From: Maricaulis sp. | GTDB lineage: Bacteria; Pseudomonadota; Alphaproteobacteria; Caulobacterales; Maricaulaceae | Direction: 5' to 3' | Length of the DNA: 64,000 nucleotides | Assembly: GCA_029251785.1 (NCBI GenBank) | Contig: JAQXCQ010000186.1 | Span: 32,053 to 96,052, forward strand | The notes under the pieces: generated by a model | What the model saw: only the letters and a program-made list of their open reading frames with translations | Told to the model about the DNA's origin: nothing | Databases searched by the model: none | Made by a program: the position numbers and the translations under genes | Shown here: piece by piece, positions 1 through 8,241 of the stretch | Layout of the letters: each line of letters begins with the position of its first letter | Numbering within the stretch: position 1 is the stretch's first letter

Positions 1-771
1 CAGGGCATCCTGTTTGTCGGCGACTGGCGCTGGATTTTCGCCGCCCTGCTGGCGTCCGCCGTGGCGTTGGTCGGCTGGTTGTTTTTCCGCCTGCCCGAAA
101 CCCTACATGCCGAGCACCGCATCAAGCTGTCCGTAAAGACCACCAGCGCGGCATTCATGGAGGCCGTGACCACGCGGCTGACTATCGGCTACACGATGGC
201 GGCTGCCGCCTTCTTTGCCGGCCTGTATGCCTTTCTGGCGTCTGCCGACCAGATCCTGTCAGAGCATTACCGCTTGGGTGAAGACTTCCCGCTAGCCTTT
301 GCCTTTATAGCCGCGGGCATGGGCTTCACCAGCTACGCCAATTCCAAACTGGTCATCAAATGGGGCCAGCGCCGCCTCTCACACGGGGCCCTGATCGGAT
401 TCATTATTATCAGCGCCATTCACACCGTGGTGCTCGCGATGGGGATCGACAGCCTGGTTGTATTTCTTCTCCTGATGGCACCGGCCATGGCATTACTGGG
501 CCTGATCGCCGCCAATTTCAGCGCGCTCGCCATGGAACCGGTTGGCCATATCGCCGGCACCGCCTCAGCGACATACGGCTTTATTACAGGCGTAATCGGC
601 ACTTTGCTCGGCATCGCCATCGCGCAAATGTATTCCGACAGCGCGATGCCGCTTATCGTCGGTCAGGCGTGTCTCGGCGTATTAACGCTGCTGTTTGTGC
701 TCATCACCGAACGCGGAAAATTATTTGGCATTGGTGAGACGTCTGATGGTGTCGAAGCGACCGCTGATTGA
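1..771 (+). CDS. MFS multidrug exporter, Bcr/CflA-like (5' end missing)
   Basis: C-terminal half of a major facilitator superfamily exporter. The frame is open from the first base of the window, so the start lies upstream. About 256 residues remain. At the edge is GDWRWIF, the conserved loop found in drug:proton antiporters of the DHA1/Bcr-CflA type. About seven hydrophobic membrane spans follow, with short polar loops such as KWGQRRLSHG. The late span containing GTASATYGFITGVIGTLLG resembles the 'A-G-T-A-S' helix of Bcr/CflA transporters. By family it would export small toxic molecules across the inner membrane using the proton gradient; the substrate cannot be read from sequence. The next gene starts 83 bases downstream and looks unrelated. 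Confidence 0.85.
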   Translation, partial: QGILFVGDWRWIFAALLASAVALVGWLFFRLPETLHAEHRIKLSVKTTSAAFMEAVTTRLTIGYTMAAAAFFAGLYAFLASADQILSEHYRLGEDFPLAFAFIAAGMGFTSYANSKLVIKWGQRRLSHGALIGFIIISAIHTVVLAMGIDSLVVFLLLMAPAMALLGLIAANFSALAMEPVGHIAGTASATYGFITGVIGTLLGIAIAQMYSDSAMPLIVGQACLGVLTLLFVLITERGKLFGIGETSDGVEATAD

Positions 772-854
772 CGATCATTACGTTCGCGTGTCCAAGCTTT
801 AACTTGCTGATTTGGCGCGCCCGTCAAACACTCCGGATAACAACGGAGATCGAC

Positions 855-1601
855 ATGAAGCCCTTCATTCCCTTCCTGATCGGCGCCGCAGGATTCGCGG
901 TCAGCGCTTTTTCTGCCGTCACACCGCCAGTGACGTCGGACGAAATCCTGCAAGCCCACACTGACGCCCGCGGGGGCCTTGAAGCGATCCAGACGGTGGA
1001 CAGTATGGACGTCCGTCTGACCATTGATGAAGGCTGGGTCGCCACCAGACATTATCAGGCCGTTCGTGATGGCAGCATGCGGATCGACGTCTATATCGGT
1101 GAGGAACGCGTGTTCACTGAAGCGCTTCTCGACGGCGATGCCTGGTCGATGCAGCAGGGTGAAATCACGGGAACACCGATCACTGAAGAAGAGGCGCAAA
1201 TCCTTTGGCGCGGCGTGCTGGGCAATCTGTATGCGATGCAGGAATGGTCCGATCACGGTGTCGTAGTCAATGCACGGGGTCCGGAGGCCCTTGATGGCGA
1301 AGATTTCTGGATCATCGACATCACCCATGTAGACGGTTTCCAGGACCGCTACTACCTCGATATCGAAACCTTCCTGATCGCGCGCCAACGCAGTGATCAC
1401 TCACTTCACCCGGCCGTCGATCCAACCGTCCAACGCTTTGAAACGCGCTATTCCGACTATCGGGAAGTTGATGGAATCATGTTCGCATTCCGAGAAGAAA
1501 AATACGATATGGACACAGGCGAACGCGCGCAATTGATCACGATCCAGAGTCGTGAATTCAATGGGGTCAATGATCATACCGCGTTCGAGCAGCCTCAATA
1601 G
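855..1601 (+). CDS. Secreted LolA-like / outer-membrane lipoprotein-sorting family protein
   Basis: A 248-residue exported protein. I chose the ATG at 855 over an in-frame upstream start because GGAG lies 7-8 bases before it and the protein then opens with a signal peptide (MKPFIPFLIGAAGFAVSAFSA). The mature part begins TSDEILQAHTDARGGLEAIQ, a helix typical of periplasmic LolA/LolB-fold proteins, where 'A-x-GG-x-x-A/L' precedes a curved beta sheet. The many short beta-like stretches with alternating charged residues fit that fold. LolA proper carries lipoproteins to the outer membrane. This relative could bind a lipid or act as an unrelated periplasmic carrier; no LolCDE or LolB genes lie nearby. 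Family assignment is moderate, function unknown. Confidence 0.55.
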   Translation: MKPFIPFLIGAAGFAVSAFSAVTPPVTSDEILQAHTDARGGLEAIQTVDSMDVRLTIDEGWVATRHYQAVRDGSMRIDVYIGEERVFTEALLDGDAWSMQQGEITGTPITEEEAQILWRGVLGNLYAMQEWSDHGVVVNARGPEALDGEDFWIIDITHVDGFQDRYYLDIETFLIARQRSDHSLHPAVDPTVQRFETRYSDYREVDGIMFAFREEKYDMDTGERAQLITIQSREFNGVNDHTAFEQPQ

Positions 1602-1678
1602 GCATATGACACAAACCATCGCTGGAAGGCCGGACCGACTCTGCTAGGCTCTCCACCAGCCATCGGGGAGAAGCATCC

Positions 1679-2557
1679 GTGTCCTTCAACACCATCGCCT
1701 ATGCCATCGACGAAAATATCGCCACGATTACGCTCAACCGACCCCAGCGCCTGAATGCCTTCACCCACGAAATGGGCGCCGAACTCGTCACCGCATACGA
1801 TCTTGCCGATGCCGATGATGAGGTCCGGGCAATCATCGTCACCGGTGAGGGGCGCGGGTTTTGTGCCGGTGCGGATTTGTCGATGGGCGCTGAGACCTTC
1901 AATCTGATTAATCAGGCCAAGGAAGACGGCGATATTGACCCCGCCGATCCGCGATGGCGCGATAGTGGCGGCGTCCTCAATCTGCGGACCTGGAACACCT
2001 TGAAGCCAGTGATTGGTGCCATTAACGGCGCTGCCGTCGGCATCGGTGCCACGATGCTGCTACCGATGGATATACGTATAGCGTCGATCAGTTCGAAATT
2101 CGCATTCCCGTTTGCACGTCGTGGAATCGTTTGGGATGGCTGTGCCAGCTGGTTCCTGCCGCGCGTCGTCGGCATTTCCACCGCCATGGAATGGGGTTTG
2201 ACTGGCCGCACATTCCCAGCCGCTGAGGCCTTCGAAAATGGTCTTGTGAGCCGCGTTGTTCCCGATGAAAATTTGATGGCTGAAGCCCGCAATACAGCCC
2301 GCATGATCGCCGAGAAATCTTCCCCGGTCTCCGTTGCCATGATGCGCCGCATGGCTTGGCGCATGCTCGGGGCCGCCCACCCGATGGAAGCACACCGGGT
2401 CGAAAGCCGTGGAATTTTGCAGGCCGGCACAAGCCCGGACGCGCAGGAAGGTGTCATGTCATTTTTGGAAAAACGCGCGCCGGACTTCCCCCTCAAAGTG
2501 TCGAGTGATTTGCCGGACTGGCACCCATGGTGGGCGACTGAGGAAGATGAATACTAA
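1679..2557 (+). CDS. Enoyl-CoA hydratase/isomerase family protein (crotonase fold)
   Basis: A 292-residue crotonase-superfamily enzyme, close to the usual 260-300. It starts with GTG behind a good GGGGAG site about 8 bases upstream. Visible family features are the N-terminal TITLNRPQRLNAF segment, the first oxyanion-hole strand GEGRGFCAGADL, and the second oxyanion-hole helix GAINGAAVGIGATM. It probably hydrates or isomerises an acyl-CoA in fatty-acid or branched-chain oxidation in the cytoplasm. The usual general-base glutamate positions cannot be assigned with confidence, and no other beta-oxidation genes are adjacent, so the substrate is open. The C-terminus (PDWHPWWATEEDEY) is acidic and aromatic, as in several alphaproteobacterial paralogues. 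Confidence 0.9.
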   Translation: MSFNTIAYAIDENIATITLNRPQRLNAFTHEMGAELVTAYDLADADDEVRAIIVTGEGRGFCAGADLSMGAETFNLINQAKEDGDIDPADPRWRDSGGVLNLRTWNTLKPVIGAINGAAVGIGATMLLPMDIRIASISSKFAFPFARRGIVWDGCASWFLPRVVGISTAMEWGLTGRTFPAAEAFENGLVSRVVPDENLMAEARNTARMIAEKSSPVSVAMMRRMAWRMLGAAHPMEAHRVESRGILQAGTSPDAQEGVMSFLEKRAPDFPLKVSSDLPDWHPWWATEEDEY

Positions 2558-2581
2558 AGCGGCGAACGCTTGAATGAAGCA

Positions 2582-2974
2582 TTATTGACTATTCACGCCG
2601 GTCGCTGCCGCCATGATCACAGCCAGCTTGCCCTCAGCTTCTTTCTGACGAGAAATCCGGGCATCGGAAGGCACCTCGCCGTGTAATCGTTCCTTGAAGC
2701 CGGGTTGCGAGATCACCGCAAATCCGCGCTCAGTCAAAAATGCCGCCTGCCGTGAAGGATCGAGGCGCAAATATCCGTGCCGCTCGAGCCCCAAAAACGC
2801 ATCCGCCAATTCTTCCAATCGAATGCCAGGGCACGGTGAATTGTGCAAAAGCTGCCCGGCGACCATGGAATAGTGTCGCGAGACATCGGGCCTTGGTCGC
2901 TTGTCGAAAAAGCCGGTGACGTGAAAGGCATCGAGCACATAATCCTCAGCCCAACTCAGAGTGACATCGTTCAC
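2582..2974 (-). CDS. Hypothetical protein, 130 aa
   Basis: I do not recognise this 130-residue protein. It has no signal peptide or membrane span. The N-terminal half (LSWAEDYVLDAFHVTGFFDKRPRPDVSRHYSMVAGQLLHNSP) is mixed aromatic and charged, and the middle (LEELADAFLGLERHGYLRLDPSRQAAFLTERGFAVI) is arranged like a small winged-helix: a helix, a turn, then a hairpin with 'HGYLRLD...LTERG'. That could mean DNA binding, but it is inference. It is encoded leftward, convergent with the enoyl-CoA hydratase gene and divergent from the hydrolase at 3090, with about 115 bases between the two starts for promoters. Confidence 0.5.
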   Translation of the reverse strand: MNDVTLSWAEDYVLDAFHVTGFFDKRPRPDVSRHYSMVAGQLLHNSPCPGIRLEELADAFLGLERHGYLRLDPSRQAAFLTERGFAVISQPGFKERLHGEVPSDARISRQKEAEGKLAVIMAAATGVNSQ

Positions 2975-3089
2975 ACCAACTTCCTCCTGTCCGTCGAGGG
3001 ATCATCGCTAGCACGATTCAGGCGAAAATCGAATTGTCAGCTACCTATAATTGTGCATCATAACTGCCTATATGAAATAGAGAGCGATT

Positions 3090-4571
3090 ATGACGCAAGT
3101 TCTTCTGGTTCACGGCTGGAGCGCAAAAGACAAATCAATGGCCGAGCTGGGCCAGTTTCTAGATGCCAATGGCTACACCACGACTGACATTCACCTCGGC
3201 GGATACCCGTCTATGGCCGACGATGTTCATGTCCAGGATTCGGCCCGCCGTATGGATGAGGTGATCCGGCGATTGCAGCGCGCCGGAGAACTCGCCGACC
3301 GTTTCCACCTCATTGTCCATTCCACCGGCGCGTTGGTGTCGCGGCAGTGGCTTGCCGACCAATATCCAAATGGCGGCTCACCTGTCGACAATTTTCTGAT
3401 GCTTGCACCCGCCAATTTCGGCTCACCAATCGCCACGCTCGGCCGGTCTGCCTTGGCGCGCATCGTCAAGGGTTGGAATCGCGGATTTCAGACCGGCACC
3501 GAATTTCTCCACGCGCTCGAACTTGGTTCGCAATTGCAGGAAAACTTGGCCTGTCGGGACCGTCTTGATCCGGATGGGAAAACGACCAGTCCCTTCTCAG
3601 AAACCGGCACACGCCCTTTCGTCATCGTCGGTGCCTCGCAAATTCCAGGAACCCAAATCACGGGCGAGAAGGCCTGGGACGGCACTGTCCGCATTGCCAG
3701 CGCCAATATCGACGCCCAGGGCATGACTGCGGATTTTTCGTCCGGAGACCCAACCCAACCCGTCCTTAAACGCTGGTCCCGTCGCGGCCCGGACAAGACA
3801 CCCTTTGCTCTCCTGCCGGACCGCCATCATCTGACCATCCTCAGGCCTGCCGCCAAGCGCAGCAATTCGCCGGACTCTGTCACGGCCAACCGATTGGGGG
3901 AGCTGGTCTTGGAAGCCCTCGCGGTAGCCTCACCGGACGCCTACGGCGAAGTTGCCACCCATTGGGCCACGATCTGCCAAGAAACCCGCCAACTCGCCCA
4001 GGACGGCGACGCCGCCGACGCCCTTCGCACGCGCATTCTCGGCAAAGCCAGCGCCAGTCACAGCCGGTTCGACGAATATTATCAAATCGTCGTCGAGGCT
4101 GTGGATGAAACCGGCTTGCCGGTTGATGATTTCGAGCTTTGGCTCACCGCGCCACGCAAGCAGGGCCGCCGCGACCTAAGAAGCAATCAGGCCATCACTC
4201 GCATCGAGATCGACGCCCACAATAATTTGATCCGCGACGACCACACCAATCGGCGCAATTTAAACCGGCGCGTCCTGCATATCGACCGGCGGGCCCTGAT
4301 GAAACGTGACGGTTTCCTGCGTACATCACTAACGCGTAGCTATGAGAATATTCTTGCGGCCGGCATCACAGCCATCGCCCCCGGCAATAAGGTTTCGTAT
4401 TTCTCAAAGGACAGCAAGCAGGGTAGCGGTCTGATCCCCTTGCGGGCACTCGACCCTCAAGCTCAAGATGGAGAGGATCGATTCCTGCGCCGCTACTCAA
4501 CCCATTTTTTGCGTGTCGTCGTACCGCGAGTGCTCGATGATGACGTCTTCACGATCCGATCAATGAGCTAA
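3090..4571 (+). CDS. Alpha/beta hydrolase (lipase-like) with C-terminal extension
   Basis: A 493-residue protein. The first 280 residues look like an alpha/beta hydrolase: it opens with TQVLLVHGWSAKDKSM (strand followed by the HG oxyanion motif). The nucleophile elbow is VHSTGAL (G-x-S-x-G variant with H-S-T-G), and PANFGSPIATLGRS follows, as in triacylglycerol lipase and PGAP1-like esterases. DRHHLTIL near residue 250 may hold the catalytic histidine. The last 200 residues are rich in beta-like segments, with an arginine-rich stretch, and may be a C2-like or lipid-binding domain. There is no signal peptide, so the enzyme is probably cytoplasmic. Substrate unknown. It is convergent with the PhzF-like gene, only 7 bases apart. 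Confidence 0.75.
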   Translation: MTQVLLVHGWSAKDKSMAELGQFLDANGYTTTDIHLGGYPSMADDVHVQDSARRMDEVIRRLQRAGELADRFHLIVHSTGALVSRQWLADQYPNGGSPVDNFLMLAPANFGSPIATLGRSALARIVKGWNRGFQTGTEFLHALELGSQLQENLACRDRLDPDGKTTSPFSETGTRPFVIVGASQIPGTQITGEKAWDGTVRIASANIDAQGMTADFSSGDPTQPVLKRWSRRGPDKTPFALLPDRHHLTILRPAAKRSNSPDSVTANRLGELVLEALAVASPDAYGEVATHWATICQETRQLAQDGDAADALRTRILGKASASHSRFDEYYQIVVEAVDETGLPVDDFELWLTAPRKQGRRDLRSNQAITRIEIDAHNNLIRDDHTNRRNLNRRVLHIDRRALMKRDGFLRTSLTRSYENILAAGITAIAPGNKVSYFSKDSKQGSGLIPLRALDPQAQDGEDRFLRRYSTHFLRVVVPRVLDDDVFTIRSMS

Positions 4572-4578
4572 GACTGGG

Positions 4579-5484
4579 TTAGATCAGCACGCCTTCACTC
4601 ACCTTTACCGCATCGCCGCCAATCATCGCATTGACCAATTTGCCATTCTCGATCTGGATCAACAGGCGGATCAGGCTGGGGCGACCCATTTCAATGCCCT
4701 GATAAACGCTGATCGAATGCTCGCCATCACCAAACCCGCCTTGCTCGGCCAGCAAGCCGGAAAACGCCGCCACAGCACTGCCAGTCGCCGGGTCCTCATC
4801 AATGCCCAGGTGTGGCGCAAACATACGCGCGCGCCAGTCATGAGTGTGTTCATCGGAGACGGCCTTGGCGACCACATAGGCTTCCGACGGATTTTCGCCG
4901 CCAAATACAGCCTCAAAAGCCTCTCGGTTGATCTCAATCTCGGCCAGCTTATCCGCGTATCGTAGCGGTATGATCCCGATGGAAGCACCGGCAGACCAGA
5001 CCCCGTCCTTCACGGGAGCATTGAGAAAATCACCCGCTTCCAGACCAAAAGCCTCGGCAATACGCTCGGGGTTTTGAATATCAGAAACCCGCTTCGGCAT
5101 AGCGGGCAGGAAGAACCGGGCCGAACCATTCCGCTCACTGTTAATCCGGGCATCACAAATGATATCGCCGACCACTTCCTCAACGATTAAGCGACGACGC
5201 TGTCCCGGCTCCCCGCCCAATTCAAAGGCAAGCGCAATAGTGGCACCGACGGTCGGGTGCCCGGCAAACGGCAACTCACTCTGCGGTGTGAAAATCCGGA
5301 GACCATAATCAGCCTCCCGGCCCTGCGGCTCAGTTACAAAGACGGTTTCGGACAAATTGAATTCGGAAGCGATTAATTGCATCGCCTCATCGTCAAGATC
5401 ATCCGCCGCCAACACCACCGCCAACGGATTGCCGCTAAACGCCTGGTCGGTGAAAACGTCAAATGTCACAAAGCGGTGCGTCAT
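4579..5484 (-). CDS. PhzF family isomerase/epimerase
   Basis: A 301-residue member of the PhzF (phenazine biosynthesis-like, diaminopimelate-epimerase fold) family, of full length. Family signatures are FTDQAFSGNPLAVV at residues 11-24, FNLSETVFV with the conserved catalytic glutamate (about residue 46), FAGHPTVGATIAL for the substrate loop, and DEDPATGSAVAAF near residue 220. PhzF enzymes isomerise dihydro-hydroxyanthranilate in phenazine producers. Most chromosomal copies, like this one without phz neighbours, have unknown small-molecule substrates. It is encoded leftward behind the methyltransferase gene rlmJ (stop at 5541), with a 56-base gap, so they may be co-transcribed. Confidence 0.9.
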   Translation of the reverse strand: MTHRFVTFDVFTDQAFSGNPLAVVLAADDLDDEAMQLIASEFNLSETVFVTEPQGREADYGLRIFTPQSELPFAGHPTVGATIALAFELGGEPGQRRRLIVEEVVGDIICDARINSERNGSARFFLPAMPKRVSDIQNPERIAEAFGLEAGDFLNAPVKDGVWSAGASIGIIPLRYADKLAEIEINREAFEAVFGGENPSEAYVVAKAVSDEHTHDWRARMFAPHLGIDEDPATGSAVAAFSGLLAEQGGFGDGEHSISVYQGIEMGRPSLIRLLIQIENGKLVNAMIGGDAVKVSEGVLI

Positions 5485-5540
5485 GCATCAGTCCATTATT
5501 TGGGGGTTTTGTCGGGCATTTCAAAGCACGGGTTTCAGGC

Positions 5541-6452
5541 CTATTCGCCCAAATCCTGATCGTTTGAAATGAGTTCAATATCTTCCTCGGTCAGCGCACC
5601 GTCGACTCGCCAGCCATACCCGTCACCCTGAGCAAGCGTATCGGCCAGCCATGGCAGGGCTTGGGTGAGCTTCTCTTCGAGCGTCCAGGGTGGGTTGATC
5701 ACCAACACACCGGCACCGGCCAACTTGCCTTCGGATGCCAAATCCCGAACCCAAAGGTCCGCGCGAAGGATTTTTTCGGGCGCAACACCTTTTTCCGCGA
5801 TCAACCATTCTGCAAGACCGTTATCAAAGCGGTCGGCGGCCCAGAGGTTTTTCAAGGATCGCCAAATCACAAATGTGCCGGTCGGCCATTTATTAAACGC
5901 CGCCATCATCGCTTCTGCCAGATGTGCAAGTTCATCGCGGTCTTCGAACGGGGGATCGATCAGAACCAGACCCCGTTTCTCGATCGGAGGCAGCACACTC
6001 TTGAGCGCGCCATAGCCATCCCTTTGCTCCACCTTCACACGATCATCATGCTTATAGCGATCAGCCAGAGTTTTAGAATCCGCCGGGTGGAGTTCGCACA
6101 ATTGGAGCTTGTCCATCGACCGGGCCAGCCTCAAACTTATCTCCGGCGAACCGGGATAGCGTTTTAACCCCCCATCTTGATTCATGCCGAGCAAGACTTT
6201 GAACAGAGGATCCAGAGCGTCAGCGACCGCTTCCGGCATTTCTGTATCCCACAGTCGTTCAATGCCATCACGCCATTCAGGAGATCGGTCTGCTTCGTCC
6301 GAGGCCAGATCATAACCGCCAATGCCGGCGTGCGTATCGATCACGCGAAACGGCTTGTCCTTGGAGGTCAGGTGGGTGACGCATTGCGAAAGCACGACAT
6401 GCTTGAGAATGTCGGCGAAATTTCCAGCGTGGAAGGCGTGTCGGTAATTCAT
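5541..6452 (-). CDS. rlmJ: 23S rRNA (adenine(2030)-N(6))-methyltransferase RlmJ
   Basis: A 303-residue RlmJ-type methyltransferase, slightly longer than the E. coli enzyme (280). I took the ATG at 6452, where the protein begins MNYRHAFHAGNFADILKHVV, the invariant RlmJ N-terminus. An in-frame codon 48 bases upstream would add residues not found in the family. The SAM-binding motif is VIDTHAGIGGYDL (about residues 36-48), and the catalytic N6-adenine methylase signature is LIDPPFED (D-P-P-F, about residue 165). It methylates A2030 of 23S rRNA before ribosome assembly. The next gene rightward (6614) is divergent, and its promoter probably shares the 160-base gap. Confidence 0.92.
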   Translation of the reverse strand: MNYRHAFHAGNFADILKHVVLSQCVTHLTSKDKPFRVIDTHAGIGGYDLASDEADRSPEWRDGIERLWDTEMPEAVADALDPLFKVLLGMNQDGGLKRYPGSPEISLRLARSMDKLQLCELHPADSKTLADRYKHDDRVKVEQRDGYGALKSVLPPIEKRGLVLIDPPFEDRDELAHLAEAMMAAFNKWPTGTFVIWRSLKNLWAADRFDNGLAEWLIAEKGVAPEKILRADLWVRDLASEGKLAGAGVLVINPPWTLEEKLTQALPWLADTLAQGDGYGWRVDGALTEEDIELISNDQDLGE

Positions 6453-6613
6453 GGCCTGCCTATAACCCAGCCAGGCGTGCTCCGCCATCTTGCGATGCAA
6501 TTCGAAAATCTCGACCCAGCTTACACTGATTTAATTCAGATCGCGCGTTTGTGCCAGGCACGTTACCGAATAGGTCCATAAAATGCCCCCAATTGCATCA
6601 ATCGGGGACAATC

Positions 6614-7078
6614 ATGATCAAAACACTGACCGCGGCGGCGGCCGCCATTACACTCTCAACCTTAGCCAGCGCCCAGGACCCTCAGGGCTTCATTCCCCCC
6701 GGGCAAGAAGGTTTTGCCGAAAGCTTTCGTGTCTCACCCGCCATCCGAGCCGGGAACTTCGTCTTCATCTCCGGTGTTGTCGGTGCCATTCCCCTCGACC
6801 GGGAGCGCACCCCAGAAGCTTATGAGGCCGCGATCAGGTCCGCCTTTGAGGATGTCGAGACGACCTTGAACGCATCTGGCACCGGATGGGAAGACGTGGT
6901 CGAGATGACCACTTTCCACGTCGACCTTCGAGACCATCAAACAATATTTCGTCGGGTTCGGGAAGAATTTATCGTGTCCGAACCCTATCCGGCCTGGACC
7001 GGGATCGGCGTAGAAAGCCTATGGGGGCCGGCACTATTTGTTGAGATCCGTGTCAAAGCCTATCTCGGAAGCGACTAA
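6614..7078 (+). CDS. Exported RidA/YjgF-family protein
   Basis: A 154-residue RidA-superfamily (YjgF/YER057c/UK114) protein. The ATG at 6614 has GGGGA 6 bases upstream and yields a clear signal peptide (MIKTLTAAAAAITLSTLASA), so the product should act in the periplasm, unlike cytoplasmic RidA. The fold signature is present: AIRAGNFVFISGVVG, then SAFEDVETTLNASGTGWEDVVEMTTF, and FVEIRVKAYLG at the end. RidA hydrolyses reactive enamine/imine intermediates using an arginine in a 'P-A-R-S' context. Here that place reads YPAWTGIGV, so the arginine seems replaced by tryptophan. The protein therefore probably belongs to a non-deaminase Rid subgroup. It overlaps the convergent YeiH gene by four bases. 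Confidence 0.85.
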   Translation: MIKTLTAAAAAITLSTLASAQDPQGFIPPGQEGFAESFRVSPAIRAGNFVFISGVVGAIPLDRERTPEAYEAAIRSAFEDVETTLNASGTGWEDVVEMTTFHVDLRDHQTIFRRVREEFIVSEPYPAWTGIGVESLWGPALFVEIRVKAYLGSD

Positions 7079-8073
7079 CCGACCTGGCCTGCCACCCAGA
7101 GCCCCAACACTGCGGCGATCAGCAAGAATAGAGTCGTCAGCACAACAACAGCCATATGCTTGGCACCAAGCCCCGCTAGCGTTTTTAGTGACGTTTTCAC
7201 ACCCAGTGCCGCAATCGCCGTAATCAACATCCAGCGCGATGTAATCCCGGCGGCCTCAGTAATCATCGGTGGTATCAGCCCGAAACTGTTAATCGCCATA
7301 ATAATGGCAAACGCCACGGCGAACATCGGCAGGCTTGCCGCCTTGCCCTCACCCTTGGGCGCGAAAACGACAAAGGCCAGCACCACGAGCGGCAACATCG
7401 CCACCCGCAATAGCTTGACGAAAACAGCCACATCACCCGCCTCATCGGAAACGGCATAGCCTGCACCCACCACCTGAGCCACATCGTGGATAGTGGCCCC
7501 GATGAGAAATCCAACCTGTGTATCGTCGACCTGCAACATTGAGAACAGGATCGGATAACCAATCATTGCAATCGTTGAGAGCGCTGTGACAGCCACGACT
7601 GCAAACAACGTATCGCGCTCACCACGGTCATCCTTCGGCAAAACAGCAGCTATCGCCAACGCAGCCGAGGCGCCACAAATTGCCACCGCGCCACCGATCA
7701 ATAACCCAAATTGGGTGCGTCGCCCAAAAGCTCGCGCCAGAACCACCCCGATACCGATCGTCAGAACGATCAGGATCGGTGTCATGATCAGCGGCAATGG
7801 GCCCAATGACATCAATTGGTCTACGCTCACACGCGCGCCCAGCAAAGCCACACCCCAGCGCAAGATCGTTTTTGAGCAAAACTCTATGCCCGGCTGGCAG
7901 GCCTTATCTTCCATCAAAAAATGAAACGCCATGCCCAATAGCAAGGCAAACAGCATGACCGGGGCACCGTAATGGTCGGACAGAAATCCAGCGGCAAGCG
8001 CCAGAACGACACAGACTATAGTGCCCTGCCAGCGCAATTGCGCCCACGATTTGACCGCACTCAATCGTTCCAA
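7075..8073 (-). CDS. YeiH/UPF0324 family membrane protein
   Basis: A 332-residue polytopic inner-membrane protein of the YeiH (UPF0324, 'putative sulfate exporter') family, full length with about ten hydrophobic spans. Recognisable segments are LGMAFHFL near the N-terminus, GVALLGARVSVDQL, AICGASAALAIAAVLPKDDRGERDT (the conserved G-A-S-A-x-x-A span and following loop) and GATIHDVAQVVGAGYAVSDEAGDVAVFVKLLRV, the family's most conserved cytoplasmic loop and helix. The transported ion is not established for this family. No LysR-type regulator (the usual partner of yeiH) is adjacent; the divergent neighbour is a secreted peptidase. Confidence 0.9.
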   Translation of the reverse strand: MERLSAVKSWAQLRWQGTIVCVVLALAAGFLSDHYGAPVMLFALLLGMAFHFLMEDKACQPGIEFCSKTILRWGVALLGARVSVDQLMSLGPLPLIMTPILIVLTIGIGVVLARAFGRRTQFGLLIGGAVAICGASAALAIAAVLPKDDRGERDTLFAVVAVTALSTIAMIGYPILFSMLQVDDTQVGFLIGATIHDVAQVVGAGYAVSDEAGDVAVFVKLLRVAMLPLVVLAFVVFAPKGEGKAASLPMFAVAFAIIMAINSFGLIPPMITEAAGITSRWMLITAIAALGVKTSLKTLAGLGAKHMAVVVLTTLFLLIAAVLGLWVAGQVG

Positions 8074-8241
8074 ATCAATTCCCTGCCACTATCCCCGGGG
8101 ACGCCCCACGGGCAGACATAGCCTGTTCTGAACGATTGCACACCTAAGGATCGTGACCTCGAGCAGACGTGACAGATCCATAACTTCCCCAAATCGTGTC
8201 CGCACACTAGGTTGACGCGTTAAACTGCCGGGGAGGCCTAC

